A stretch of 59,224 nt of DNA, taken from assembly GCA_947495055.1 (NCBI GenBank), contig CANLXO010000016.1:1-59224 (forward strand), read 5' to 3'. The number at the start of each line of letters is the position of its first letter. Position 1 is the first letter of the stretch. Source of the DNA: an uncultured Psychrobacter sp. GTDB taxonomy: Bacteria > Pseudomonadota > Gammaproteobacteria > Pseudomonadales > Moraxellaceae. Shown here one piece after another: positions 26,524 to 35,048 of this stretch. The position numbers and the translations under genes were made by a program. Below the pieces are notes generated by a model. It was not told where the DNA came from, ran no database searches, and saw only the letters and a list, made by a program, of their open reading frames with translations.

Positions 26524-27795
26524 TCAGCTGTCGTCAAGTTTGGTAACCAGTAGCTGATTGATCTTAAGATTATCGGTTGCCAGAATCTCAAACCGATAAT
26601 GCGCGTATTCGATAGTATCTGTCTTCTTTGGAATTTTGCGCAGCATATAGGTCATAAAGCCGCTGATGGTTTCATAATTTTGACTAAAGGGCAGGTTGAC
26701 GATACCCAAAGCACGTATCACATCCTCGATTGGCGTCATACCGTCCACCAGCCAAGAGTTTTCGGTACGTTGTACAATAAGCTGCTCCTCTAACGTCACA
26801 AGCTCGCCCATCACAATGCTCATCACATCCTTTAAGGTGATGACGCCCACAACCATCGCATACTCATTAACAATAACCGCAAAGTCAGCGCCGTTTGACT
26901 TAAAGGTCTCTAACACCTCAAACAGTGACAGCGTATCTGGGATAAAGAGCGCCGGTTTTAACAATGCCTTGTCAGTTAACTGCACTTTGCGCTGCTCAAG
27001 CACTGAGGCCAAAAAGGTGCGCGATTCAACGTAGCCAATGATATGTTCCAAATCATCATTGCGACAGACCAAAAACTTATTGTGTGGCTGCTCTATCATG
27101 ACCGAGACAGCTTGCTCAGTTGTGGTATCGCTATTGAAGTAGACGATGTGCTCGCGCGGATTCATCACTGAGGTTACCGTGCGCTCTTGCATCTCAAAAA
27201 TGTTCTCAATTAGATGGTGTTCTTGTTTTTTGAGAACGCCGGCCTCAGCACCGGCATCCATGACCGCGTAGATATCCTCTGGCGTCATGTCGTCGCGGCG
27301 TACGGTTGAGATGCCAATGAGTTTAAAGACTAAATTAGCCGCGCCATCAAATACCCAAATCAGCGGCTTTAGAATAAATATCAAAAAGATCATCGGTCTA
27401 ACTAGTCTGATAGCGATATGCTCAGAGTTCGACATCGCCAAACGCCTTGGCATCAAGTCTGCAAATAGGATAAAGATACTAGTAACGAGTACAAATGATA
27501 CGATAGACGCCAAAGTTTCATGACCCAATAGTACTTGCAAATAAGAGCTGATCGCTGACTCGCCAATAGCACCAGCCAAAATGGCGACGGCGTTGAGCAC
27601 GACTTGGACCACGGTGATAAAACTACCAGAGTGCTCTTGCATATTGAGCACATCAAGCGCGCGTACCTCGCCCTCTTTTGCCATGACTTGCAGCTTAATT
27701 TTGCGTGCTGAGGCAATCGCCATCTCAGAGCTTGAAACAAGCGCGGCTAATATAATAAGTAAAATAATAAAGACACTAGCGCTTAACAAGCTCAT
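26524..27795 (-). CDS. CNNM/CBS-domain inner-membrane protein, PaeA/YtfL-like
   Basis: The 423-residue protein has an N-terminal DUF21 (CNNM) transmembrane domain, a CBS pair and a C-terminal CorC_HlyC domain. Residues SSSEMAIASARKIKLQVMAK and VLNMQEHSGSFITVVQVVLN closely match E. coli YtfL, whose Salmonella homologue PaeA protects against cadaverine and putrescine by promoting polyamine export. I infer the same role here. The CBS pair runs from about VMNPREHIVYFNSD to VGVITLKDVMSIVMG. The ATG after TTGAG is preferred to the upstream TTG. The gene lies downstream of nadE on the same strand with a terminator between them. Confidence 0.87.
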   Translation of the reverse strand: MSLLSASVFIILLIILAALVSSSEMAIASARKIKLQVMAKEGEVRALDVLNMQEHSGSFITVVQVVLNAVAILAGAIGESAISSYLQVLLGHETLASIVSFVLVTSIFILFADLMPRRLAMSNSEHIAIRLVRPMIFLIFILKPLIWVFDGAANLVFKLIGISTVRRDDMTPEDIYAVMDAGAEAGVLKKQEHHLIENIFEMQERTVTSVMNPREHIVYFNSDTTTEQAVSVMIEQPHNKFLVCRNDDLEHIIGYVESRTFLASVLEQRKVQLTDKALLKPALFIPDTLSLFEVLETFKSNGADFAVIVNEYAMVVGVITLKDVMSIVMGELVTLEEQLIVQRTENSWLVDGMTPIEDVIRALGIVNLPFSQNYETISGFMTYMLRKIPKKTDTIEYAHYRFEILATDNLKINQLLVTKLDDS

Positions 27796-27851
27796 GAGAG
27801 ACTCAAATAAAATGATGATAACCAGGGGGGAGGGCGTCAAAATGAGCCACT

Positions 27852-27876
27852 AAAAAAGCTGGGTAAGCACCCAGCT
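27852..27876 (-). terminator. Terminator after nadE
   Basis: On the minus strand AGCTGGGT-GCTT-ACCCAGCT forms a perfect eight-base-pair stem followed by a T run. It ends the nadE transcript before the paeA-like gene. Confidence 0.92.
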
Positions 27877-27890
27877 AATCATAAAGTATT

Positions 27891-27919
27891 AGGGCGTGTT
27901 TGATTGTTCAACGCGCCCC
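27891..27919. repeat. Minimal palindromic copy of the dispersed inverted-end repeat
   Basis: The 29 bases start AGGGCGTGTTTGAT and end TGTTCAACGCGCCCC. They combine the two termini of the larger element at 48121-48402, with all internal sequence missing. It sits between nadE and the paeA-like gene beyond the terminator. It lacks a T run, so it is not a normal terminator. Confidence 0.65.
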
Positions 27920-27937
27920 AGAATAAAGCGTTATAAG

Positions 27938-29617
27938 TTAGCCTTTTATCGACCACTTATTGACTAAAGGATAGCGGCGCTCACGACCAAAAGCTTTGTG
28001 ACTGATTTTGGTGCCAAGCGGTGCCTGCGCGCGTTTGTATTCGCTACGATCCACCAGAGAAATCACGCGGGCAGCGACGTCAGCATCATAGCCTTTATCG
28101 ATAATGTCTTGATAGCCCATATCCTCATCGATATACATCGTCAAGATACCATCTAATACGTCATAATCAGGCAAGCTATCTTGATCTTTTTGATCAGGGC
28201 GCAGCTCAGCTGATGGCGGGCGAGTAATCACGCGCTCGGGAATAACGGGCGTATCCTCTAAGCGGTTGCGATAATTTGCCAAATCGTACACTTGCGTTTT
28301 GTAGACGTCTTTTAGCACATCAAAGCCGCCTGCCATATCACCGTATAGGGTTGAATAACCTACTGCCAGCTCAGACTTGTTACCTGTGGTGATAACCAGA
28401 TGACCAAATTTATTGGACAGAGCCATGAGTACTACGCCGCGCGCGCGGGCTTGGATGTTCTCTTCGGTCGTATCAGCTGGCGACTTGTTGAATAAAGGCG
28501 CTAGCGTATGGCGAATGCCTTCGACCGCATCGAAGATAGGGCAGACGGTATAGGACACATTCAGGCGGCGCGCTTGTGCTTGGGCATCCTCTAGGCTGAT
28601 TTGCGAGGTGTACTCGTACGGCATCATCACCGCGTACACCTTGTCAGCGCCCAAAGCGTCAACCGCAATACAAAGCGTCAATGCCGAATCAATACCGCCT
28701 GATAAACCGACGATGATACCTGAGAATCCTGATAGATTGACATAATCACGCAGACCGACAACTAAAGCCTGATACATCTCAGACTCGCGGCTTAGCGATA
28801 ACGGCGCTTTGTTTTGGGTATTAAAGGAGTTGCTCTTGATATCTAAAGTCGCGAGCAATAGCTGATTCATAAAGCGCGGGGCCTCATGAGCGATATTACC
28901 ATCGGCTTGCATAATGACAGAGCCGCCATCAAATACCAAATCATCTTGCCCGCCGACGGCATTGACATAGACGATAGGTAGATTATGCTCGCGGCTGCGT
29001 TTAGCTAGCATATCTTTACGCTGGTCTTGTTTGCTAATCTCAAACGGTGAGGCGTTTAAGCTTACGATAAGATCTGCGCCTTGTTTTTTGAGATCGGCAA
29101 TCGGGCCTTTTTCCCACAAGTCTTCGCAGATGAGCAGACCGATAGTGATACCTTTGTAATCAAACAAGACTTGATTGCGGCCTTTATCGAAGTAACGACG
29201 CTCATCAAAAACGCCATAATTGGGCAGTACTTGTTTGTGGTAAAAGCCTTTTTGATGACCATTATGCAAGATAGCAGCAGAGTTAAAGGTGCCGTGATGA
29301 TCGACATGAGGGTAGCCGACAATCATGACGATATCGTCGATATCGCTTAGGCTGGATAAGGCGCTTTTGATGCGACCAGACAAGCTTGGACGTAGTAACA
29401 AGTCCTGCGGCGGATAGCCTAATAATGCTAGCTCTGGAAAGACAATGACGTCGGCACCTTGCTCGCGGGCTTGTAGTGCTAAAGTGCGCATTTTTTGAGC
29501 ATTGGCGGTAATATCACCGACCAAAAACTGCGCTTGTGCTAATGCAAAGGTTACTGTATTTGCTGACTTATGACTATTATTGGTTGAAGGGTTGGGGTTA
29601 TCAGTGTCTTTTGACAT
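27938..29617 (-). CDS. nadE: Glutamine-dependent NAD(+) synthetase
   Basis: NadE amidates deamido-NAD to NAD in the last step of NAD synthesis. The 559-residue protein fuses an N-terminal nitrilase-type glutaminase (catalytic Glu62 in FPELALLGYPP, Lys128, Cys164 in LLICEDLWE) to a C-terminal synthetase with the ATP pyrophosphatase loop SGGIDS at 306-311. The signature TGNKSELAVGYSTLYGD follows. The first 20 residues form a polar Asn-rich extension. AGGA lies well placed before the ATG. It is transcribed alone. Confidence 0.96.
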   Translation of the reverse strand: MSKDTDNPNPSTNNSHKSANTVTFALAQAQFLVGDITANAQKMRTLALQAREQGADVIVFPELALLGYPPQDLLLRPSLSGRIKSALSSLSDIDDIVMIVGYPHVDHHGTFNSAAILHNGHQKGFYHKQVLPNYGVFDERRYFDKGRNQVLFDYKGITIGLLICEDLWEKGPIADLKKQGADLIVSLNASPFEISKQDQRKDMLAKRSREHNLPIVYVNAVGGQDDLVFDGGSVIMQADGNIAHEAPRFMNQLLLATLDIKSNSFNTQNKAPLSLSRESEMYQALVVGLRDYVNLSGFSGIIVGLSGGIDSALTLCIAVDALGADKVYAVMMPYEYTSQISLEDAQAQARRLNVSYTVCPIFDAVEGIRHTLAPLFNKSPADTTEENIQARARGVVLMALSNKFGHLVITTGNKSELAVGYSTLYGDMAGGFDVLKDVYKTQVYDLANYRNRLEDTPVIPERVITRPPSAELRPDQKDQDSLPDYDVLDGILTMYIDEDMGYQDIIDKGYDADVAARVISLVDRSEYKRAQAPLGTKISHKAFGRERRYPLVNKWSIKG

Positions 29618-30299
29618 TGTTATTGTTCCTATTTATGTTTATATATACAAAATTATTATTGGGCTAAATATATAAGTTCAAATATTGAACTCATAAGCGA
29701 TAAGACGCTGGCGTTTTCTATAATAAAAGCTCTATTATTGGCTTTTTCTACATTTAGCGTTATAGGCGCTCAAGATATCTGTCATTATTTTATGTTTAGC
29801 AGCTGCCGCTTAAATATAAAGCACCGCTTAAACCAAAGCAAAAAAATCCTTTTTCGCTTACTGATAATCAAGACTAAAAGTATCTAGATCTGACAGACAA
29901 CCGCTCTAGTATAACATCAATTAGAAGCGCTCATAGAACGCACCAGTGATTTAGCAGCGACGTCAGCTGAGTCAAGTGCTATGATAAAAGCGCTCATAAA
30001 GACAAATGTACTCAATGAAGTTGCGACTCACTTGAGCCTTTCATTTGAGCCTTAGACGCACAGTTGTAAGTAAAAGTTACAACACAGTATTATATATTCG
30101 TTATATTCTAATGCATAATGATAACTATTGACTGATGCGGTTTTTGACTTAAGCCGATGTCAAACTTATCTGATACCAACAGCCTTATATCGTCATCAAA
30201 TACAGCTTATAGCTTTTGCCTATAAGCTGTATTTGTATAGTTACTATTTTATAGCAAGTTTACAGCAAAACTTTGCTAACTGATTTTGGTCACATTGCC
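29618..30299. other. Long divergent intergenic region nadE / perM-like gene
   Basis: This 682-base AT-rich stretch has no convincing coding frame. It contains two copies of GCGCTCATA (29927 and 29990) and a perfect long hairpin at 30198-30234. A small RNA ending at that hairpin is possible but unproven. No known RNA family was recognised. Confidence 0.45.
30198..30234. other. Perfect 15-bp-stem hairpin upstream of the perM-like gene
   Basis: AAATACAGCTTATAG and CTATAAGCTGTATTT are exact reverse complements separated by seven bases. Only three T residues follow, so it is a weak terminator at best. It could end an upstream small transcript or be an operator for the permease operon. Confidence 0.6.
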
Positions 30300-31451
30300 A
30301 TGATTGAACACTGGACAAAAGAGTTTATTATTCAGCGCTTACTTGCGATCACTTTGCTGGTTGTGCTGTTTATCTTGTGCTTTCAGGTGGTACAGTTCTT
30401 TATCGTGCCTGCGTTGTGGGCGGCGATTTTGGCTTATGTGACTTTCCCTGTTTATCAGTTTTTTAACGAAAAAGTACGCTTTAGCTCTGGCGTTAGTGCT
30501 GGGGTGATGACGGTTAGTATTACACTTATCATAGGTATTCCTCTTGTTTTCGGTCTGTTTATATTGCAGCAAGAGGCTATAAGTTTAATTAGCAACATCA
30601 TTTATCGCATTAGAGCAGGTTACTTAGATGTGCCTGAATCTATCAAGGATTTACCGATTATAGGTCAACAGATTAAAGACATGCTGTGGCGCATTAACAA
30701 AAATCCAGAGGGTGCGCTTGAGGCTTTTCGAGTCTGGGCGCAGTCGCATCTGTATTATGGCAAAATCGCTCTTGATGTGATGCTCAGCAGTCTTGCCAAA
30801 TTGGGTATGGCACTGATGACGCTGTTTTTCTTTTACCGTGATGGTACCAACTTAATTCGTCAAATTCGTCAAGCGCTGCGCAATATCATTGGCAATCGTA
30901 TCGACGGCTATATCGACTCGGTAGGGACAACCACGCGCGCTGTGGTATATGGCATTGGTCTAACGGCGCTCGCGCAAGCTTTGCTAGCTGGCGTTGGTTA
31001 TTATTTCGCTAGTGCGCCAAGTCCTATTTTATTGACGATAGTGACTTTTATTATTGCGCTCATTCCCTTTGGCACGCCCTTTGTTTGGGGCGGAGTATCG
31101 ATTTGGCTACTCAGTCAAGGTTATACCGCTGAAGGCATTGGTTTAGCGCTTTGGGGTACTTTGGTCATCAGCTGGGTAGATAATTTGATTCGTCCTATTG
31201 TCATTAGTGGCGCGACCAAAATACCCTTTATTATTATCTTTATTGGGGTGCTCGGCGGCTTGACGGCTTTTGGCTTTGTCGGTCTATTTATCGGACCTGT
31301 GGTACTTGCGATCGGTCTTGCCGTCTGGCGTGAATGGATATCTAATCATAAAAATGAAGTGTTCGCGCCCAAAAAAGTACCACTAGACGATGATGAACCG
31401 CTTGTATCTGCCGACAAAACAGCGGTGAGTGAAAGCAATAAACCGATTTGA
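30300..31451 (+). CDS. AI-2E family transporter (PerM-like permease)
   Basis: The 383-residue protein belongs to the AI-2E/PerM (UPF0118) family of inner-membrane proteins with eight predicted helices. Typical segments are VSAGVMTVSITLIIGIPLVF, IALIPFGTPFVWGGVSIWLL and FGFVGLFIGPVVLAIGLAVW. Family members have been linked to quorum-signal, sodium or permease-like export, and the substrate here is unknown. I start at the ATG giving MIEHWTKEF, not at the TTG nine codons upstream. The ribosome site is weak. pdxB follows after 40 bases and epmA after another 39, so the three are probably one operon. Confidence 0.85.
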   Translation: MIEHWTKEFIIQRLLAITLLVVLFILCFQVVQFFIVPALWAAILAYVTFPVYQFFNEKVRFSSGVSAGVMTVSITLIIGIPLVFGLFILQQEAISLISNIIYRIRAGYLDVPESIKDLPIIGQQIKDMLWRINKNPEGALEAFRVWAQSHLYYGKIALDVMLSSLAKLGMALMTLFFFYRDGTNLIRQIRQALRNIIGNRIDGYIDSVGTTTRAVVYGIGLTALAQALLAGVGYYFASAPSPILLTIVTFIIALIPFGTPFVWGGVSIWLLSQGYTAEGIGLALWGTLVISWVDNLIRPIVISGATKIPFIIIFIGVLGGLTAFGFVGLFIGPVVLAIGLAVWREWISNHKNEVFAPKKVPLDDDEPLVSADKTAVSESNKPI

Positions 31452-31491
31452 TGCTGACAGCACAATACTTTAATAACGACATACTAATTCT

Positions 31492-32619
31492 ATGAATAAT
31501 TCTATTACTATCGTTGCTGATAGCAACATTGCCAGTCTCAATGAGTTTTTTACCGCTGCCAATTTAGGTCAAGAGAGCGATCAGATCACTATCGTGACTG
31601 TAGCAGGGCGTGATATTACAGCGCAATTGCTAGAGCAGCTACAGCCTCAAGTGCTGCTCATACGCTCAGTGACTCAAGTCAATAAAGCACTACTTAAAGA
31701 TAACAGTAGCGTCCATTTTGTCGGCTCAGCCACTATCGGCACCGATCATGTCGACCAGCACTATTTAAAATCGCGCAATATCACCTTTGCCAATGCAGCG
31801 GGATGTAGCAAGCATTCAGTCGCGCAATATGTGCTGACGGCTATTTTGACGCTACGTCCGCAGTATTGGTCACAGTCTATCAAGGCAATGAAGCCTATGA
31901 CGCTTGGCATCATCGGACTGGGTAATATCGGTAGTACACTAGCGCAGTACGCAACTGACCTGGGCTGGCAAGTACTCGGGTATGATCCGCTATTACCGGT
32001 ATCAACGGTCAACAATGCAAGCTTTGAGCAGGTATTAAGTCAAAGCGATGTGATAAGTTTGCATGTGCCGTTGACGTATAGACATAACGCTGACAACGTT
32101 GCTGACCATAGTAGTGATTATCCAACGCTTCATCTTATCGATAGTGCTGCTTTGGCAAAACTCCCAGCAGATACGCTACTTATCAATAGTGCGCGCGGGC
32201 CTGTTATCGATGAAGCGGCGCTCGTAGCGGATATCGAACGTACAGGTAGACAAATGGTGCTCGATGTGTTTGAGCATGAGCCGCAAGTGTCTGAGAGTCT
32301 ATTATCTAAGCTCGCTATCGCCACTCCGCATATCGCAGGGTATACCCTAGAGGGTAAGCTGCGCGGTACACAAATGATTTATGATGCGCTCTGCGACAAG
32401 CTAGGAGTGCTACCTACGCAATCGATGAATAAGCTGCTGCCCGTTAATATGTTCTTGTGGTCTGAGCTCAAAGACAATCCTAATCTTTTAGGCAAGTTTT
32501 ATGATATTAAGCAAGACGATAGCGCGTTAAGAGAAAAGGCTACCGATGGGCGAGTAGAGGGAGCTGACTTTGACAAGCTCAGACGCGATTATCATTTGCG
32601 CCGTGAATGGCAGGCTTGA
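31492..32619 (+). CDS. pdxB: Erythronate-4-phosphate dehydrogenase
   Basis: PdxB oxidises 4-phosphoerythronate in the DXP-dependent route to pyridoxal 5'-phosphate. The 375-residue protein is a D-2-hydroxyacid dehydrogenase with the Rossmann motif GLGNIG at 142-147 and the substrate segment GSATIGTDHVDQHYL. The catalytic Arg lies in LINSARGPVIDEAAL and the His in TPHIAGYTLEGKLRGT. The C-terminal dimerisation extension that distinguishes PdxB from related dehydrogenases is present. It is the middle gene of an apparent three-gene operon. The ribosome site is weak. Confidence 0.94.
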   Translation: MNNSITIVADSNIASLNEFFTAANLGQESDQITIVTVAGRDITAQLLEQLQPQVLLIRSVTQVNKALLKDNSSVHFVGSATIGTDHVDQHYLKSRNITFANAAGCSKHSVAQYVLTAILTLRPQYWSQSIKAMKPMTLGIIGLGNIGSTLAQYATDLGWQVLGYDPLLPVSTVNNASFEQVLSQSDVISLHVPLTYRHNADNVADHSSDYPTLHLIDSAALAKLPADTLLINSARGPVIDEAALVADIERTGRQMVLDVFEHEPQVSESLLSKLAIATPHIAGYTLEGKLRGTQMIYDALCDKLGVLPTQSMNKLLPVNMFLWSELKDNPNLLGKFYDIKQDDSALREKATDGRVEGADFDKLRRDYHLRREWQA

Positions 32620-32658
32620 TATGAGTCAACTTATAATAGTTCATTACAGAAAATACTT

Positions 32659-33684
32659 ATGACCTCACCTAACCATAGGCTTGATGCATCTAGCTATGCA
32701 CCAACGATGACGCTAGCAATGGCACAAAAGCGCGCGCAAATGCTCGCTGATATCAGGCAGTTTTTTGCTATGCGTCAGGTATTAGAAGTACAGACGCCGC
32801 TATTATCGCAAGCGGGCAACACGGATACCTTTTTGCAATCGGTAGGTGCTGGGGTAACCTATCAAGATCAGCTGCGCACTTATTATTTGCATACCTCGCC
32901 TGAATTTGCGATGAAGCGTCTGCTTGCCAGCTGGCGCGTACCTATTTATCAGATATGCACGGTCTTTCGCGATAATGAGATCGGTTCGCGGCACAACATA
33001 GAATTCACCATACTTGAATGGTATCAACCGAATTATACTTTGGCTGATTTGGCTGATGAGCTTGGGCAGATGTTAGAGGTGCTCTATGGTTATCCTGTAG
33101 TGATGAATCACTATCGTTATGTCGATGCGTTTATGGACTTTGTGGGTATTCATCCACTGACGGCTAGTATCTCGGCGCTACAAGCCGTAGCTGAGGACAA
33201 GGGTCTGAGTGTATCTGGTCTTGAAGGTGATGGCGACAGCTCACAGCAAAGTGAGGATAATATCCGCCAAGGGTGGCTAGATTTGCTCTTTAGCCACGCC
33301 GTCGAGCCAAACTTGGGTTATGAGTTGCCAACGTTAATTGTTGAGTATCCACCAGCAACAGCGGCACTAGCCAAAACCGCTCTCGATAAAGACGGCAATC
33401 AGATTGCCAAACGTTTTGAGCTATATATTAATGGTATCGAGATTGCCAATGCTTATGATGAATTGGCTGACGGACAGGCACTAAGAGCACGTTTTGAGCA
33501 AGACAATCAATTGCGCCGTCATCATAACCTGCCACTAATGCCTATCGATGAGCGCCTACTCGCTGCTTGTGATAAGCTGCCGACTTGTAGCGGGATTGCG
33601 CTCGGTGTCGATCGTCTATTAATGGTGCTAACAGGTGCAGCTCAACTATCAGACGTCATTAGTTTTCCAAGCGACCAAGCTTAA
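32659..33684 (+). CDS. epmA: Elongation factor P (R)-beta-lysine ligase EpmA
   Basis: EpmA (PoxA/GenX) attaches (R)-beta-lysine to a conserved lysine of translation factor EF-P. The 341-residue protein is a class-II lysyl-tRNA synthetase catalytic core without the anticodon domain. Motif 2 is FRDNEIGSRHNIEFTILEWY and motif 3 is GIALGVDRLLMVL; EVQTPLLSQAGNTDTFLQSV marks the N-terminal part. A polar insertion, DGDSSQQSEDN, lies mid-protein. epmB and efp are not in the window. The gene ends the perM-pdxB-epmA cluster and is followed by a strong terminator. Confidence 0.94.
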   Translation: MTSPNHRLDASSYAPTMTLAMAQKRAQMLADIRQFFAMRQVLEVQTPLLSQAGNTDTFLQSVGAGVTYQDQLRTYYLHTSPEFAMKRLLASWRVPIYQICTVFRDNEIGSRHNIEFTILEWYQPNYTLADLADELGQMLEVLYGYPVVMNHYRYVDAFMDFVGIHPLTASISALQAVAEDKGLSVSGLEGDGDSSQQSEDNIRQGWLDLLFSHAVEPNLGYELPTLIVEYPPATAALAKTALDKDGNQIAKRFELYINGIEIANAYDELADGQALRARFEQDNQLRRHHNLPLMPIDERLLAACDKLPTCSGIALGVDRLLMVLTGAAQLSDVISFPSDQA

Positions 33685-33710
33685 GCATTGAGTCAGTGTT
33701 TTGTGAGCAT

Positions 33711-33747
33711 AAAAAAGCGGACTATCCAAGGACAGTCCGCTTTTTTT
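33711..33747. terminator. Bidirectional terminator after epmA
   Basis: AAAAAAGCGGACT pairs with AGTCCGCTTTTTT around a ten-base loop. It lies between convergent genes. Confidence 0.93.
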
Positions 33748-33780
33748 GAACAAAATAGCTAAGATTATATATAGATAAGA

Positions 33781-34419
33781 TTATATTTTGGCAATAGCTT
33801 CTTTGATAGCCGTCTCACCGTTTTGCATACTAAAGACTTGCTTGATGGTGTTATCAGCATTTAATACCGCCGCTAAAGTGCTCGCTACATCCTTGATTGA
33901 GTTCTCACCTGCACTATCATCATTGACAGCAATAGTTCCCGTAGCTTCTCGCTCTTTAAGCGCGCCTGCTTGCACAATAGTGTAGTCAAGGGTGCTGTCA
34001 TGGACGAGCCATTGGTCTGCGTAATGCTTGCAAATATAGTAGTCTTTTAGATCTTTGATACCAGGATTGTTCCATTTACTAGTATCTAATGAAAATACGG
34101 TACTGAGCATGATATAACGTTTAATGCCGTTATCTTGCGCCGCTTGCATAGTTTTCACCGCGCCATGCAAATCTACTTCTAATACATTTTTGCCACCAGA
34201 TCCTGCGACAAAGTAAACCGCATCGATATCTTTATCGATTTGTTTTTGAATGTCGTCTTTATGAGCTGTAATGTCTAAATCTAACTGACTGTAGTTGTCG
34301 TTATCGAATAATTTTTCATCTTGTCTGGTCGTACCGATGACTTGATGACTATCATTTAATAATTGTTCAACCAAATCACTACCGACGCGGCCACTGGCAC
34401 CTATGACTAAAATTTTCAT
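33781..34419 (-). CDS. NAD(P)-binding atypical SDR family protein
   Basis: The 212-residue protein is an atypical short-chain dehydrogenase with the nucleotide motif GASGRVG at 7-13 (MKILVIGASGRVGSDLVEQL). It shows a YIMLSTVFSL strand and an AGALKEREATGTI segment typical of the NAD(P)H-binding/YwnB-like group. The classical YxxxK pair is seen only as YYICKHYADQWL. Substrate and pathway cannot be told. AGGAG precedes the ATG. It is a single gene convergent with epmA. Confidence 0.82.
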   Translation of the reverse strand: MKILVIGASGRVGSDLVEQLLNDSHQVIGTTRQDEKLFDNDNYSQLDLDITAHKDDIQKQIDKDIDAVYFVAGSGGKNVLEVDLHGAVKTMQAAQDNGIKRYIMLSTVFSLDTSKWNNPGIKDLKDYYICKHYADQWLVHDSTLDYTIVQAGALKEREATGTIAVNDDSAGENSIKDVASTLAAVLNADNTIKQVFSMQNGETAIKEAIAKI

Positions 34420-34598
34420 ATGGACTCCTATCTTTGAGCGTTGTTTTTTTAAGAGTTATTTAAAATATGCATCTAAGATAACAAAAAAATCGGCATACAT
34501 CGTTATGATGCGTGCCGATTACATAGTGTTTGGTTATAGCGTGTATACCGTTTGCAAGGAAAGCATGTATAGCGGTTGAATTTATTCTTTTAAAATGT

Positions 34599-35048
34599 CT
34601 AACGCACTAGTTTGTTAAGACCGTCGGCAAAGGCTTTTTTATCACGATCGCCGTACGGCTTTTGTCCACTCATCTCTTGTAATTCGAGCACGCCGGTACC
34701 GCGCATAGTATCCATAAAATCACGCATGTTGAGTTTTTGCTTGATATTGTTTTTATTATAAATGACGCCGCGCGTAGTCAGCACCATGCCGCCTTTATCC
34801 AAGATATCATTAGCCAAAGGAATATCGCTGGTAATCGCCAAATCGCCTGCCTGTATTTTTTCGACAATGTAATCATCAGCTTTATCAAACCCATGCGGTA
34901 CAACGGTCATGATCAATAGCGGTGACTTGCGTAGCTTGATGGGGTGGTTGGCGACGAAGATAGCCATGGTTTGCGTACGCTCTGCGGTTTTGATAATTAA
35001 CTCTTTGGCAATAAGTGGCACTGAGTCAGCGTCAATCCAGATTTGCAT
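34599..35048 (-). CDS. YaiI/YqxD family protein (DUF188, UPF0178)
   Basis: The 149-residue protein matches DUF188 over its whole length. It begins MQIWIDADSVPLIAKELIIK and contains GDLAITSDIPLANDILDKGG, two Asp-rich loops recalling PIN-like nucleases. Function is not established. Its ATG overlaps the TAA stop of purK (TAATG), indicating translational coupling, although no purine-related role is known. Confidence 0.9.
   Translation of the reverse strand: MQIWIDADSVPLIAKELIIKTAERTQTMAIFVANHPIKLRKSPLLIMTVVPHGFDKADDYIVEKIQAGDLAITSDIPLANDILDKGGMVLTTRGVIYNKNNIKQKLNMRDFMDTMRGTGVLELQEMSGQKPYGDRDKKAFADGLNKLVR

Noticed and set aside
27796..27840. TTG start for the PaeA/YtfL-like gene
   Set aside because: The ATG at 27795 gives the family's normal N-terminus starting with the first membrane helix.
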